Made by a program: the position numbers and the translations under genes. From Comamonadaceae bacterium (GTDB lineage Bacteria; Pseudomonadota; Gammaproteobacteria; Burkholderiales; Burkholderiaceae_C): a stretch of 64,000 nt of DNA. Of the stretch, positions 1-9,199 are shown piece by piece. Location of the stretch: positions 124,001 through 188,000 of the forward strand of contig JAIXUC010000026.1 in assembly GCA_027483665.1 (NCBI GenBank). Direction: 5' to 3'. Below the pieces are notes generated by a model. It did not search any database. It saw only the letters and a program-made list of their open reading frames with translations, and was not told where the DNA came from. Numbering within the stretch: the stretch's first letter is position 1; every line of letters starts with the position of its first letter.

Positions 1-1
1 C

Positions 2-406
2 CGAGCCGATGTGCTGAGCAAGGGCCTCCCTTATTTGGTACTTGAACACGATGGCATCGTCCTCGGGTTCGCCTACTGCAACTGGTTCAAGCCGCGGCCA
101 GCCTACAGATTCAGCGCAGAAGATTCGATCTACTTAGCGCCCGGCAGCAGCGGCAAGGGGTGGGGGCGGCTGCTCCTAACCGAGCTGGCGGCCCACGCCC
201 AACGCACAGGTGTTCGAAAGCTGCTGGCGGTCATTGGTGACTCTGCGAATGCAAGTTCTATTGGCTTGCACCGCTCGGTCGGGTTTACACAAGTTGGGGT
301 CCTATCTGCGTGTGGATGGAAATTCAATCGCTGGCTAGATATCGTCCTGATGGAAATGGCCATTGGTGAGGGCAGCAGCACGGCGCCAGAACGGATCGCC
401 ACATGA
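2..406 (+). CDS. GNAT acetyltransferase, phosphinothricin acetyltransferase-like (5' end outside window)
   Basis: This is the C-terminal 134 residues of a GNAT-fold N-acetyltransferase. The frame is open to the left edge, so the true start lies outside; the GTG at 11 is internal. The segment after the PRPAYRF motif (DSIYL, then a GKGWGRLLL acetyl-CoA pyrophosphate loop, then VIGDSANASSIGLHRSVGF) is typical of the phosphinothricin/methionine sulfone acetyltransferase branch, which acetylates small amino-group substrates using acetyl-CoA. The real substrate cannot be read from sequence. The stop overlaps the next start by 4 bases (ATGA), which suggests translational coupling. Confidence 0.85.
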   Translation, partial: RADVLSKGLPYLVLEHDGIVLGFAYCNWFKPRPAYRFSAEDSIYLAPGSSGKGWGRLLLTELAAHAQRTGVRKLLAVIGDSANASSIGLHRSVGFTQVGVLSACGWKFNRWLDIVLMEMAIGEGSSTAPERIAT

Positions 407-849
407 AGAGCAAAACTTTGTCCGCATGGTTGGCGCTCATCGGAGGTCCGTTGGGCCTGCATCTTTTCTACCTCCGTGGGATTCTGGATTGGCGCGCTTG
501 GCTGCTACCCATTCCAACTGCAGCAGGTCTGTATGGCCTGCAACGGGTGCAGCAGAACGGGCTAGACGACCAACTCAGCTGGCTGCTCATTCCGCTGCTG
601 GGCTTTACGGTTGCGGGCTGCGCAATGACAGCGATCCGCTATGGCTTGGCTTCGCCAGAACGATGGAACGCCCGGTTTAATCCGGGCGGCGCACCAGGGG
701 ACAAGGCAGGGTCAACCAACTGGCTCACCGTCGGGGCTTTGATTGCATCTTTGCTTTTGGGCACGACGGTCCTGACAGCCAGTTTGGTATTCAGTTTTCA
801 ACACTACTTTGAGTACCAGATTGAACAGGCCAGGCTCATTAGTCAGTGA
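403..849 (+). CDS. TM2-like small membrane protein, function unknown
   Basis: A 148-residue membrane protein with about four hydrophobic segments (roughly residues 7-25, 28-45, 58-80 and 108-132). The N-terminal pattern of a Gly-Gly-Pro-Leu-Gly-Leu-His turn followed by Phe-Tyr-Leu resembles the TM2 domain, in which two helices are joined by a short turn. No catalytic residues are visible. It starts inside the stop codon of the acetyltransferase gene and ends 24 bases before the convergent folK stop. Similar proteins are, from memory, common hypothetical proteins of Comamonadaceae. No function is assigned. Confidence 0.7.
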   Translation: MKSKTLSAWLALIGGPLGLHLFYLRGILDWRAWLLPIPTAAGLYGLQRVQQNGLDDQLSWLLIPLLGFTVAGCAMTAIRYGLASPERWNARFNPGGAPGDKAGSTNWLTVGALIASLLLGTTVLTASLVFSFQHYFEYQIEQARLISQ

Positions 850-873
850 TCACGCCACGGTAGGCAGGGTGGT

Positions 874-1356
874 TTAGGCCCCCTCAGCCCCTACAAGCGC
901 AATCCTCTGGTCTGACAGGCGCTCTAACTCAGCCGATGTCACCAAGGATGGGTCAATGTCCCTGAGTGGCCGCAAAACGAAAGCGCGGTCGCGCATCCGT
1001 GGATGCGGAACCGTCAATGACTTGCTCCAAATGCGCCCCTGGCCAAAACTCAACAAGTCCAAATCCAAGGTCCGGGGTGCATTTCGGTAACTGCGAACCC
1101 GGCCGGCGCGGCGTTCCAGATGCTGCAACAGGGCCAGCAGGTCGGGGGCACACAACTCCGAGAACACCCGGACGACAGCGTTGACGTAATCGGGACCACC
1201 GGCGGACACAGGCTCACTGCGATAGAGGTGCGATTGCGCCAAAACCTCGAGGCCTTCGCTTGTTCGAAGGGCCTCGATACCTGCCAACACTGCCTGCTGG
1301 GGGTCGCCTAAGTTCGCACCCAGCCCAATGTCAGCCTGTATCTTTTCGCGCCTCAT
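874..1356 (-). CDS. folK: 2-amino-4-hydroxy-6-hydroxymethyldihydropteridine pyrophosphokinase (HPPK)
   Basis: HPPK transfers pyrophosphate from ATP to 6-hydroxymethyl-dihydropterin, the step before dihydropteroate synthase in folate synthesis. The 160-residue protein has the family signatures: the N-terminal GLGANLGDP, the RTLDLDLL segment with the magnesium-binding aspartates, and the PHPRMRDRAFVLRPL motif. I chose the ATG at 1356 because HPPK proteins begin just before the glycine loop; the frame stays open upstream but runs into pcnB. It overlaps the pcnB 3' end by 26 bases. The pcnB-folK order is also that of E. coli, so the two are probably co-transcribed. Confidence 0.93.
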   Translation of the reverse strand: MRREKIQADIGLGANLGDPQQAVLAGIEALRTSEGLEVLAQSHLYRSEPVSAGGPDYVNAVVRVFSELCAPDLLALLQHLERRAGRVRSYRNAPRTLDLDLLSFGQGRIWSKSLTVPHPRMRDRAFVLRPLRDIDPSLVTSAELERLSDQRIALVGAEGA

Positions 1357-2992
1357 CACGCTCACCCTGTTCACTCTCCAAAAACTCGCCGCCATTGTTG
1401 GGATTGACAGAACCAGAGCGACGGCGACGGCGACGGCGCTTTGCCGGTGCGGCGGGTGCTTCGCCCTGCGGGTCAGGGGACACTGGGTTGGACAAATCCA
1501 CTCCATCGCCTGCTAACAGCGCTGGCTGCTCCAGCTTTGAATCTGAGTCCTTGCCCCGGGCAGCGGCTGGCACACTGGGACGAGTGGTGTCTGGACGGAC
1601 CCTTTTCGCCTTCGGCTGCCTTTGCGCCTGCTCTTGCCGCACCTGATCGGCCAAGTCCTGCCGCACCGTGTCGTCGTCGGTGCTGCTGAACTCTTGCCAC
1701 CATTCAGCGAGAGCTTCATCGATCTCACCCACATCAGCGCGCAAACGCATGAAGTCAAAACCAGCCCTAAAGCGCACTTGTTCGATCAAACCGAATGGTG
1801 CGCTCCCCGTCCGCTTGTCAAAACGGGGTTGCATCATCCAGATTTCCCGCATGTCGGCCGCGAGCTTTCCGCGCCCAGAAACATCGCCGATTCGCGCCTC
1901 AAAAACCTCGTCGATCGCGTCCTGCAATGCCGCATAGGGAGGTTGGCCACGTCCACTGCGCCGTTGCCAGGAATCTCTGACGTCTGCCCACAATACACAG
2001 GCGAGCAAAAAGCTCGGCGCAACCGGCTTGCCCTCGCCCACTCGGCGATCGGTGTCCTGCAGCGCAGCTGCGATGAAAGGCTGTTCTGCACGTTGGACCA
2101 CCAGGTCCAGCAGGGGATAGATGCCGTTAGCCAGACCCAAATGGCGAAGCTGCACGACACTGGCCATGGCATGTCCGGTCTGCAGGAGCTTGAGCATTTC
2201 ATCAAACAGCCTGCTCTGCGGCACGTCGGCCAACAGACCGCGTTGGGAAACGATGGGAGCCGCGGTTTTTGACTCGAGGCGAAACCCAAGTACAGAGAGC
2301 TTGGCTGCAAAACGAACCGCCCGGATGATTCGAACCGGGTCTTCTCGGTAGCGAGCAGCGGGATCCCCAATCATCCGAAGCAGTTTTTTCTTGGCGTCAG
2401 CGATGCCCCCGTGATAGTCCACCACGAGCTGTGTAGCCGGGTCGTAATACATCGCATTGATGGTGAAGTCGCGGCGGGTGGCGTCTTCATCTTGCGGGCC
2501 CCAGACGTTATCGCGAAGGACACGCCCGGACGATCCCACCGCGTGGTGCATCCCTGCGAGTTCGCTGCGACTCGTCTTTTCGTTACCAGCGACCGCTTCT
2601 GCACTGGCGTTGTCCAAATAGGCTCGGAAAGTTGAAACTTCAATCACTTCGTGTTCGCGTCCGCGGCCATGGACCACATGCACGATTCGAAAGCGCCTGC
2701 CAATAATGAAGGCGCGCCGGAACAGACTTTTGACCTGCTCTGGCGTTGCGTTGGTGGCGACGTCAAAATCTTTGGGGTTGAGGCCCAGCAACAAGTCACG
2801 GACAGCACCGCCAACGATGTAGGCCTCGAAGCCCGCGTTTTGCAGGGTGCGCACGACTTGACGAGCGCGGTCATCGACCAGCTCAAGGTCTATGCCGTGC
2901 TCTGAAACGCTGACTTCGCGTCGGGTTCCAAATCGTTTGCTTGCAGCCTTGGCTGACTTGCCTAGCAGCTTGTCAATGAGGTTTTTAATCAT
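1331..2992 (-). CDS. pcnB: Poly(A) polymerase I
   Basis: PcnB adds 3' poly(A) tails to RNA and so marks RNAs for decay. The 553-residue protein has the nucleotidyltransferase head of the class II family: an IVGGAVRDLLLG loop near residues 59-70 and the metal-binding pair D75/D77 in KDFDVAT, followed by RRDFTINAMYYD. The C-terminal region is long and basic and includes a run of about seven arginines, typical of PcnB rather than of CCA-adding enzymes. The ATG at 2992 was chosen because it places the start just inside the upstream gene (8-base overlap). Distinguishing PcnB from a CCA enzyme rests on length, tail and folK linkage. Confidence 0.93.
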   Translation of the reverse strand: MIKNLIDKLLGKSAKAASKRFGTRREVSVSEHGIDLELVDDRARQVVRTLQNAGFEAYIVGGAVRDLLLGLNPKDFDVATNATPEQVKSLFRRAFIIGRRFRIVHVVHGRGREHEVIEVSTFRAYLDNASAEAVAGNEKTSRSELAGMHHAVGSSGRVLRDNVWGPQDEDATRRDFTINAMYYDPATQLVVDYHGGIADAKKKLLRMIGDPAARYREDPVRIIRAVRFAAKLSVLGFRLESKTAAPIVSQRGLLADVPQSRLFDEMLKLLQTGHAMASVVQLRHLGLANGIYPLLDLVVQRAEQPFIAAALQDTDRRVGEGKPVAPSFLLACVLWADVRDSWQRRSGRGQPPYAALQDAIDEVFEARIGDVSGRGKLAADMREIWMMQPRFDKRTGSAPFGLIEQVRFRAGFDFMRLRADVGEIDEALAEWWQEFSSTDDDTVRQDLADQVRQEQAQRQPKAKRVRPDTTRPSVPAAARGKDSDSKLEQPALLAGDGVDLSNPVSPDPQGEAPAAPAKRRRRRRRSGSVNPNNGGEFLESEQGERDEARKDTG

Positions 2993-3698
2993 GACTTCCA
3001 AACAGGTCCAAGATGCGCCAACCACGCGTCTGAGCAATGGCTCGTAGGCGATCGTCTGGATTGGTGGCGACGGGGTCGTCGCTCCATTCCAACAAAGGAA
3101 GATCGTTCATGGAGTCGGAATAAAAAGTAACTCTTGCTTCAGAACGGGCAATGGACTGCGACTTCAGCCATGCTTCAACGCGCTGTACTTTGCCCTCACG
3201 GAAAGTCGGCGTGCCGTCGATCTCACCGGTATACCAGCCGTCAGACCCACGCTGCAGTTGCACGGCAAGCAGCACATCAAAACCAAAAGCCTGCGCAATG
3301 GGAGCCGCGACGAATTCGTTGGTGGCCGTCACCAGCACCAATCGGTCGCCAGCACGCTGGTGTCGATCAACCAGAGCCAAGGCCTGCGGCATGATTTGGG
3401 GCGCAATCACTTGCTGCATGAACAGCGCTTGTGCTTGCATCGACGCGTCACGGCCTTTGTGCCGAATGGCCTGCGTAGCGAAGCGAACGTACTCCCGAAT
3501 ATCCAGTTGGCCCTGCTGATAGTGGCGATAAAAGTCGTCGTTGCGGGCGCGAAACTTGGCCGCATCAGTCCATCCGAGACCGGTTAAGAAGTCACCCCAC
3601 GCATAGTCCGAATCGATGGGCAGCAGGGTGTGATCAAGGTCATACAGGGCAATGTGCACAGAGCCGTCTTCAACGGCTTGCAAGGTGGGCGGAGTCAC
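2985..3698 (-). CDS. HAD-superfamily phosphatase, subfamily IB
   Basis: A 237-residue haloacid-dehalogenase hydrolase, probably a cytosolic phosphomonoesterase. The four HAD motifs are present: DLDHTLL with nucleophile D20 and acid/base D22, the VTATN threonine motif, a lysine in the FREGKVQ segment, and YSDSMNDLPLL with paired aspartates. The alpha-helical cap between motifs I and II places it in subfamily IB with SerB-like and CicA-like enzymes. The substrate is not certain; serine phosphate, histidinol phosphate or a lipid phosphate are all possible. It lies between hda and pcnB on the same strand. Confidence 0.88.
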   Translation of the reverse strand: MTPPTLQAVEDGSVHIALYDLDHTLLPIDSDYAWGDFLTGLGWTDAAKFRARNDDFYRHYQQGQLDIREYVRFATQAIRHKGRDASMQAQALFMQQVIAPQIMPQALALVDRHQRAGDRLVLVTATNEFVAAPIAQAFGFDVLLAVQLQRGSDGWYTGEIDGTPTFREGKVQRVEAWLKSQSIARSEARVTFYSDSMNDLPLLEWSDDPVATNPDDRLRAIAQTRGWRILDLFGSHD

Positions 3699-3739
3699 GG
3701 TCGAGTGATGTTTTTTAAAACGGGCACACGCATGGGGGT

Positions 3740-4423
3740 TTACCTTGTTTCCAACATGCGCTTGAGCAGCGGTACGGTGATGGGGCGCTGGGATTGCAAA
3801 GAGTACGTGTCCAGTTGATCAACCAGAGCGACCAAATTACCCAAGTCGCGCGTGAAGCGGCTGAGCATGTAGTCCATGACCTCGTCGCTGAGAAAAATTC
3901 CTCGCGCGTCAGCGGATTGTCGCAGTACAGACCTTCTTTCCGCCTCGGTCAGCGAATGCAGTGCGAACACATGTCCCCAGCCCAGGCGCGTCCGCAGATC
4001 CTCGCGCAGGCGAAGGTCAGAGGGCGGCGCATGGCCTGCTACCAAAATGGCGCAACCAGCACTTTGGGCTTGAACCATCCAAGAGAAGGCTGCGTGTTGC
4101 TGCTGCGCCTGTAACTGGTCAACATCGTCGATCAAGACAGCGCTCCAGCCCTCATCAAACGCAGACGGCTCCAGAACGCGAGGCTCCATCCATCCGACGC
4201 GCTCACCACGCAGTCCGAGCGCGTGACGTGTGGCCTGCAAAAGATGGCTTTTGCCGCTGCCTTTATCTCCCCAAAGGTATGTAGGAACGGTGCTCATTGG
4301 CAGCCGAACCTGCGGCCCCAACCACATCAAGAGGTGGTCGAGTGCGGCGCGGTTGGGGCCGGGTCGAAAGCTGCCCAAGGTAGGCCCAGGGGCCATGCCG
4401 ATGTCCAGCGCGAGCTGCTTCAT
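3740..4423 (-). CDS. hda: DnaA regulatory inactivator Hda
   Basis: Hda is a DnaA-like AAA+ protein that, bound to the DNA-loaded beta clamp, stimulates hydrolysis of DnaA-bound ATP after initiation. The 227-residue protein begins with a QLALDI clamp-binding motif at residues 3-8, followed by a Walker A loop (GDKGSGKSH) and a Walker B-like LIDDVD. It lacks the DnaA DNA-binding domain IV. It is divergent from purM with a 153-base gap, an arrangement seen in many proteobacteria. The presence of hda is relevant to the DnaA-box-like cluster reported near 55.9 kb. Confidence 0.92.
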   Translation of the reverse strand: MKQLALDIGMAPGPTLGSFRPGPNRAALDHLLMWLGPQVRLPMSTVPTYLWGDKGSGKSHLLQATRHALGLRGERVGWMEPRVLEPSAFDEGWSAVLIDDVDQLQAQQQHAAFSWMVQAQSAGCAILVAGHAPPSDLRLREDLRTRLGWGHVFALHSLTEAERRSVLRQSADARGIFLSDEVMDYMLSRFTRDLGNLVALVDQLDTYSLQSQRPITVPLLKRMLETR

Positions 4424-4505
4424 GAATAGTGAGGCTTCATTCGGGCAGAAGGTGTGCCTGCTATTGGTTGGGGCGCAACGCCCAGGCTGGCTACGGATGT
4501 CAGAC

Positions 4506-4533
4506 TTGCCGCGAGTACACGCACACTTAGAAT
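4506..4533 (+). promoter_or_regulatory. Putative sigma-70 promoter for purM
   Basis: A -35-like TTGCCG (4506-4511) and a -10-like TAGAAT (4528-4533) are separated by 16 bases and lie 43 bases before the purM ATG. A perfect 7-base inverted repeat overlaps the -10 element (separate entry). This is an inference from consensus matching only. Confidence 0.45.
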
Positions 4534-4545
4534 TTCACAAATTCT
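4529..4545. promoter_or_regulatory. Perfect 7-3-7 inverted repeat over the purM -10 region (candidate operator)
   Basis: AGAATTT (4529-4535), spacer CAC, AAATTCT (4539-4545). The dyad is AT-rich, sits on the predicted start of transcription and does not match the E. coli PurR operator. It could be an operator or a chance AT palindrome. Confidence 0.35.
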
Positions 4546-4576
4546 ATCGACGTGCTCTTCGTCAACAGCTTCCCCA

Positions 4577-5635
4577 ATGACCGAAACAACCGCCAAGCCC
4601 TTGTCTTACAAAGATTCCGGGGTAGACATTGACGCTGGCGACAGCTTGGTCGAGCGAATCAAGCCCATGGCGCGACGGACGATGCGCGAGGGCGTCTTGG
4701 CTGGTATTGGCGGCTTTGGAGCCTTGTTTGAGGTCCCGAAGCGCTACCGGGAACCGGTGTTGGTCAGCGGCACCGACGGTGTTGGTACGAAGCTAAAACT
4801 GGCGTTTGAATGGAATATGCACGACACAGTGGGCATTGATCTGGTCGCCATGAGCGTAAACGACGTTTTGGTTCAGGGCGCCGAACCATTGTTTTTCTTG
4901 GACTACTTTGCTTGCGGCAAACTCGATGTCGAAATCGCCGCTGCCGTCGTGGGCGGCATAGCCAAAGGCTGCGAACAGTCTGGCTGCGCCCTCATCGGGG
5001 GCGAAACGGCTGAAATGCCCGGCATGTATCCCGACGGTGAGTACGACTTGGCTGGCTTTTGCGTCGGCGTGGTTGAAAAGTCTCGCATCTTGAATGGGGC
5101 TGATGTGGTTCCGGGTGATGTGGTGTTGGGCTTGGCATCGAGTGGCGTTCATTCCAACGGTTTCTCGCTCGTTCGCAAGTGTCTGGAGCGAGCCGCAGGA
5201 AGATTGCCACTGGCGTTTGACGGTGTAGCGCTGCGGCAAGCGTTGATGGCTCCAACCCGCCTCTATGTAAAACCCATATTGGCTGCGCTGGTCCAGCACC
5301 CCATCAAAGCCCTGGCCCACATCACGGGCGGCGGCCTGCTCGAGAACATCCCTCGTGTCCTGCCAGCGGGCACTCAGGCCCGGCTCGTCAAAGGCAGTTG
5401 GCCACAAACCGAGCTGTTCGCTTGGCTGCAGGCCACAGCCGCCATAGAAGACTACGAAATGAACCGCACGTTCAACAACGGCATTGGCATGGTGTTGGTG
5501 CTAGCCCCACAACATGCTGCGGCATGTGCCAGCACGCTGCAAGCCTTGGGCGAGCGGGTCTTCGAGATTGGCCGTATCGAGGCTGCGGCAGCTGACGCCG
5601 GCGCTAAGGCCGGCGCGCGCGTCTTGCTGAGTTAG
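4577..5635 (+). CDS. purM: Phosphoribosylformylglycinamidine cyclo-ligase (AIR synthetase)
   Basis: PurM closes the imidazole ring: FGAM plus ATP gives aminoimidazole ribotide, the fifth step of de novo purine synthesis. The 352-residue protein carries the family landmarks: [12 protein letters not shown] at the N-terminus, [34 protein letters not shown] and the C-terminal [13 protein letters not shown]. The frame is open upstream to 4454, but the homologous N-terminus corresponds to the ATG at 4577. Its TAG stop overlaps the TAA of the convergent SirB1-like gene, so no terminator separates them. Confidence 0.96.
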   Translation: MTETTAKPLSYKDSGVDIDAGDSLVERIKPMARRTMREGVLAGIGGFGALFEVPKRYREPVLVSGTDGVGTKLKLAFEWNMHDTVGIDLVAMSVNDVLVQGAEPLFFLDYFACGKLDVEIAAAVVGGIAKGCEQSGCALIGGETAEMPGMYPDGEYDLAGFCVGVVEKSRILNGADVVPGDVVLGLASSGVHSNGFSLVRKCLERAAGRLPLAFDGVALRQALMAPTRLYVKPILAALVQHPIKALAHITGGGLLENIPRVLPAGTQARLVKGSWPQTELFAWLQATAAIEDYEMNRTFNNGIGMVLVLAPQHAAACASTLQALGERVFEIGRIEAAAADAGAKAGARVLLS

Positions 5636-6477
5636 CTTCCAATACGCCGAAGCGCTTCCATGCGGGCGCTGATGGAGTCCAGGTCCAGTGCGTCAGTCGC
5701 GTGTGCCAGGTAAATGGCCAAGTCGCTCAGAGCTTCTTCAGCACGGCCCAAGTCAGCCAACGCTAAACCCCGGTCTCTGTATTCGCTCCAAGCGTCTGGC
5801 AGCAGAACAATGAGCCGGTTGAGCACAGCAACTAGCCGAAGCCCATCGTCGTGTGCACGGTGAATTTCCTTCAGGTTGCGAAGCATCCGCGCCAACACCT
5901 CGCGGTGCGAACTCGCTTGCAGATACAAGCCCAATGGCACGTCAAACTCGTCTACTAAGCCGCTGCGGCGCTTATAGGGCTCAAGGCGTTCGGTCAATTC
6001 CTCTCGGCTCAGTGACTGTCCATTGAATGGGTCAATCACCACTTGGCCTTTGGGCAAAGACACCTTCACCATGAAGTGACCCGGAAAGTTCACGCCCTTG
6101 GCTGCCAGGCCCAGACCCTGAGCCAGTTCAATCCAGAGAATGGCCAGAGAGATCGGAATGCCCCTGCGGCTGCGCAAAACCAAATGCAAAAAGCTGTTGT
6201 CCGGGTCGTAGTAGTTGTTGACGTTGCCAGCGAAGCCCAAGTCGCGAAAAAAGAACTGGTTGAGAACGCGCAAGCGCTGCAGTGCCGCCGCGTCAGCTGG
6301 CAAACGGCGCTTGATACGGGCCAGCAAGAGGTCGCAATCGCTGAGCACCTGTTGAATGTCTAGCTCGGGGTATTCATCTTGCGCAATGCTGGCTGCGGCT
6401 TCCAGCAAGGGGATGTTCTCGTCGGAGCCAACCAACGAGGCGAAATAGTCGAGTGCGGATGGAACTGCCCAGCTCAT
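5632..6477 (-). CDS. SirB1-family transglutaminase-like/TPR protein
   Basis: A 281-residue protein of the SirB1 family, with a transglutaminase-like fold in the middle and a TPR-like C-terminus (roughly residues 215-275). The conserved core runs from [11 protein letters not shown] through [12 protein letters not shown] to [11 protein letters not shown]. No transglutaminase activity has been established for the family as far as I know, and the role is unclear. The ATG at 6477 is 4 bases after the murJ stop, so it is probably translated from the murJ transcript. Confidence 0.82.
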   Translation of the reverse strand: MSWAVPSALDYFASLVGSDENIPLLEAAASIAQDEYPELDIQQVLSDCDLLLARIKRRLPADAAALQRLRVLNQFFFRDLGFAGNVNNYYDPDNSFLHLVLRSRRGIPISLAILWIELAQGLGLAAKGVNFPGHFMVKVSLPKGQVVIDPFNGQSLSREELTERLEPYKRRSGLVDEFDVPLGLYLQASSHREVLARMLRNLKEIHRAHDDGLRLVAVLNRLIVLLPDAWSEYRDRGLALADLGRAEEALSDLAIYLAHATDALDLDSISARMEALRRIGS

Positions 6478-6481
6478 GGTG

Positions 6482-8041
6482 TCAACGCTTGAGGAATTGT
6501 CGCCATTGCAAGCCCATGACCTGCAAAGAACCCCCATACACCAGCGCCGAAGTCAGCAATACCGCCAGCAACAGTCCCAAGCGGGTCATCGGGCTTTGCT
6601 TGAGTGCCAGCCAGTCAACCAAAGAGCTGCAACTGACCAACAGAACAGCCAGCAAAGCGCTGGCAAGCAGGACCTGCAAGGAGAAACGCAGCCAGCCAGG
6701 CTTTGGTTGGTAGCTGCCACGCTGGCGTAGCCCCAGCAATAGCCAAGCGGCGTTGATCATGGCGCCCAAGCCGATAGACAGCGCCAGCCCAGCGTGATCA
6801 AGCCAAGGGACCAGCACCACATTCAACAGCTGGGTAAGCACCAACACCGCCACCGCAATACGCACCGGTGTCCGAATGTCCTGGCTGGCGTAGTAGCCGG
6901 GTGCCAGCACCTTGATGGCAATCAGCCCGACCAATCCAGCGCCGTAGCCCATCAGGGCATGCGCCGTTTGCAAAGCATCTTTGCTGGAGAACGCGCCGTA
7001 GTGGTACAGAGATGCAACCAGCGGCGTCGCAAAGGTCAACAAGCCCACGGCGCTGGGAACAGCCAAGAGAACCACCATCCGCAGGCCCCAGTCCAGCATG
7101 GCGCTGTAAGCCTCGCTGTCGCCTTGGGCTCGTGCAGAGGACAGCTGAGGTGTCAGCACCACACCGATGGCCACACCTAAAAGAGCCGTCGGAAACTCCA
7201 TCAGGCGGTCGGCGTAGGTGAGCCAACTGACGCTGCCTACCGCCAAGTGCGAAGCGATCTGCGTGTTGATGACCAAGGAAACCTGAGCCACCGATACCCC
7301 CAACAAGGCGGGCAGCATCAGCGCCAAGACCCGCCTGGCGCCGGTATCGGCCCAGGCTTTTCTGAGGCCCACCGGCCCTCCGATGCGGGGCATCATTCCA
7401 ATTCGCCAGAGGGCGGGCACTTGCACACCGAGTTGCAGCAGGCCGCCGACCATCACGCCGCCAGCCATCGCGAAAATGGGTTCCACACCGTGCCGCGCAA
7501 ACCAGGGCGCGCCCCACCAAGCGGCTGCAATCATCGAAAGGTTGAGCAGCACAGGCGTAGCCGCAGGAACAGCAAACCGACGCCATGTGTTCAACACGCC
7601 CGAGGCCAGTGCCACCAGCGACATGCAAGCGATGTAGGGGAACATCCAGCGCGTCATCAGTACAGCGGCATCAAAGCCCCCGCTGTCACGCAGCCCGCTT
7701 GCCATAGCCCAGACCCATACCGGGGCGCCGGCCACGCCGACCACGCAAGTCAATACCAAAGCCCAGGTGAGCAAGGTGGCGATGCTGTCGACCATCTGGC
7801 GACTGGCCGTGTCGCCTTCCCGCTCGCGGGTAGCCGCCAATACCGGCACGAAAGCCTGACTGAATGCACCCTCGGCAAACAGGCGGCGCAACAGATTAGG
7901 AATTCGAAAAGCGACGTTGAACGCGTCGGTCAGTGCGCTGGCACCAAAGGTGGAGGCCATGAAAAGTTCACGCACCAAGCCCGTTATCCGAGACAGCAGG
8001 GTGAATGCCGATACGGTGGATGCAGACTTGAGCAGTGACAC
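6482..8041 (-). CDS. murJ: Lipid II flippase MurJ (MviN)
   Basis: MurJ moves lipid-linked peptidoglycan precursor (lipid II) from the inner to the outer face of the cytoplasmic membrane. The 519-residue polytopic protein (about 14 helices) has the MOP-exporter family N-terminus: [17 protein letters not shown], then [24 protein letters not shown] with arginines of the transport cavity. It is divergent from rpsT, which is a common proteobacterial arrangement. Confidence 0.95.
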   Translation of the reverse strand: MSLLKSASTVSAFTLLSRITGLVRELFMASTFGASALTDAFNVAFRIPNLLRRLFAEGAFSQAFVPVLAATREREGDTASRQMVDSIATLLTWALVLTCVVGVAGAPVWVWAMASGLRDSGGFDAAVLMTRWMFPYIACMSLVALASGVLNTWRRFAVPAATPVLLNLSMIAAAWWGAPWFARHGVEPIFAMAGGVMVGGLLQLGVQVPALWRIGMMPRIGGPVGLRKAWADTGARRVLALMLPALLGVSVAQVSLVINTQIASHLAVGSVSWLTYADRLMEFPTALLGVAIGVVLTPQLSSARAQGDSEAYSAMLDWGLRMVVLLAVPSAVGLLTFATPLVASLYHYGAFSSKDALQTAHALMGYGAGLVGLIAIKVLAPGYYASQDIRTPVRIAVAVLVLTQLLNVVLVPWLDHAGLALSIGLGAMINAAWLLLGLRQRGSYQPKPGWLRFSLQVLLASALLAVLLVSCSSLVDWLALKQSPMTRLGLLLAVLLTSALVYGGSLQVMGLQWRQFLKR

Positions 8042-8117
8042 AACTTCAGTGTATCGGGGCCAAAGTGGTGTGTGGTCACGGCTCTTGGGGCGCGCTCAGC
8101 CTCCAGCAGCCTTTACC

Positions 8118-8123
8118 TATAAT
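8118..8123 (+). promoter_or_regulatory. Consensus -10 box upstream of rpsT
   Basis: A perfect TATAAT lies 46 bases before the rpsT ATG. No good -35 is seen at 16-18 bases upstream, so the promoter is supported by the -10 only. Confidence 0.45.
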
Positions 8124-8169
8124 GCGCGGTTTTGCTGGCAACATCCACAAACCTCAAGGAATACCTCAC

Positions 8170-8469
8170 ATGGCAAGTAAACCGAAAAAGAAGAATCCGC
8201 GCTTGGCTTCGGGCCGCAAGCGCGTTCGTCAAGATGAAAAACTCAATGCAGCCAACACCTCGCTGCGCTCCAAGTACCGCACCGCGGTCAAGAATGTAGA
8301 GAAAGCCGTTTTGTCAGGTGACAAGGGCAAAGCCACCGAGTTGTTTGCCAAGATGCAAGCGGTTGTGGACACGGTGGCCGATAAGGGCATCTTCCACAAG
8401 AACAAGGCGGCTCGTGACAAGAGCCGTTTGTCCGCCAAGGTGAAGACACTGTCCGCTGCTGCGGCCTGA
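8170..8469 (+). CDS. rpsT: 30S ribosomal protein S20
   Basis: A 99-residue, lysine- and arginine-rich helical protein that binds 16S rRNA in the body of the small subunit. The N-terminus [18 protein letters not shown] and the [11 protein letters not shown] segment near residue 77 are typical of S20. The frame is open further upstream, but the S20 N-terminus fixes the ATG at 8170. It is monocistronic: a -10 box precedes it and a strong terminator follows 75 bases after the stop. Confidence 0.96.
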   Translation: MASKPKKKNPRLASGRKRVRQDEKLNAANTSLRSKYRTAVKNVEKAVLSGDKGKATELFAKMQAVVDTVADKGIFHKNKAARDKSRLSAKVKTLSAAAA

Positions 8470-8544
8470 TCATCACCCACCGCGCACGGGTTGCATCTCT
8501 CGAGCAGCCCGCCGTTTGAATCGGGTGCGCTGCCAGCAAAAAAC

Positions 8545-8570
8545 AAAAGCCGTCTTGTGACGGCTTTTTG
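8545..8570. terminator. Rho-independent terminator of rpsT, probably bidirectional
   Basis: The stem AAAAGCCGTC/GACGGCTTTT (8545-8554 and 8559-8568) has a TTGT loop and a T tract on the plus strand. The A-rich bases just before the stem give a T tract on the minus strand too, so it can also end the convergent DUF3579 transcript. Confidence 0.88.
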
Positions 8571-8646
8571 TTTTGGTGCACATGCTTCTCGCAAGCACGC
8601 AGTGCTCAAAGGCTGGCGGTAAACAGTTTGTTGCAGCGCATCCGCG

Positions 8647-8952
8647 TCAAGAGCCAGAAGCTGCAGGGTCTACAACCCGAAGGTCGTTATCCCGCGCAAA
8701 GTTCATGCAGAAATCCCAGGCCATGGGTTCTGCTTCACGCAAGTCGCGATGGACGATGACGCATTTCACACCTTCAATGGTCGTTGGGACGCACCAAGGC
8801 GAGTAACTGAGGTGACTCCCTGGCTGAATGCCGCCGGGGCGAAACTGGCTCATCACACCGGCCAATCGCTCGGCCCAATCACTTGGGCGAAAGGGCCGCC
8901 CCGCGTGGGTGAGCCCCTGGATGAAAACTTCGCGGGACGAGTTGGATGCCAT
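8647..8952 (-). CDS. DUF3579 family protein
   Basis: A 101-residue small soluble protein. Its N-terminal half (FIQGLTHAGRPFRPSDWAERL, shown here broken by family features: a Phe-Arg-Pro-Ser-Asp-Trp-Ala-Glu-Arg block, then an FRPGG turn) matches DUF3579, a family of beta- and gammaproteobacteria with no assigned function. The gene converges on rpsT and is divergent from argD. A neighbouring argD is common in Burkholderiales, but I cannot infer a role in arginine synthesis from that. Confidence 0.82.
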   Translation of the reverse strand: MASNSSREVFIQGLTHAGRPFRPSDWAERLAGVMSQFRPGGIQPGSHLSYSPWCVPTTIEGVKCVIVHRDLREAEPMAWDFCMNFARDNDLRVVDPAASGS

Positions 8953-9073
8953 CGTTGAACGAACTTGGCGTCGACGGACACCGGGGTGTTGCAGCGCACA
9001 AAATCTTATCTCATGGGTGCATCGCCGAAGGACGCCGTCTTCGGAAGATGCGGGTGAGATGGGTTCACGCGCG

Positions 9074-9093
9074 CACTCAGCCGTTTCTGAGTG
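9074..9093. promoter_or_regulatory. 7-6-7 inverted repeat upstream of argD (candidate operator)
   Basis: CACTCAG (9074-9080), six bases, CTGAGTG (9087-9093), about 106 bases before the argD start. There is no T tract, so it is not a terminator. It could be an operator for argD or for the divergent DUF3579 gene. Confidence 0.3.
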
Positions 9094-9199
9094 GCGTCGC
9101 GACGCAGCGCAAGGTCATCGCAGCGTCAACGCCTAAAATTTCTGTTCAGCGGCGCACTCTGCCCTGCTGGGTTTTGCAACGTCGACTCAGGAGAACCGC

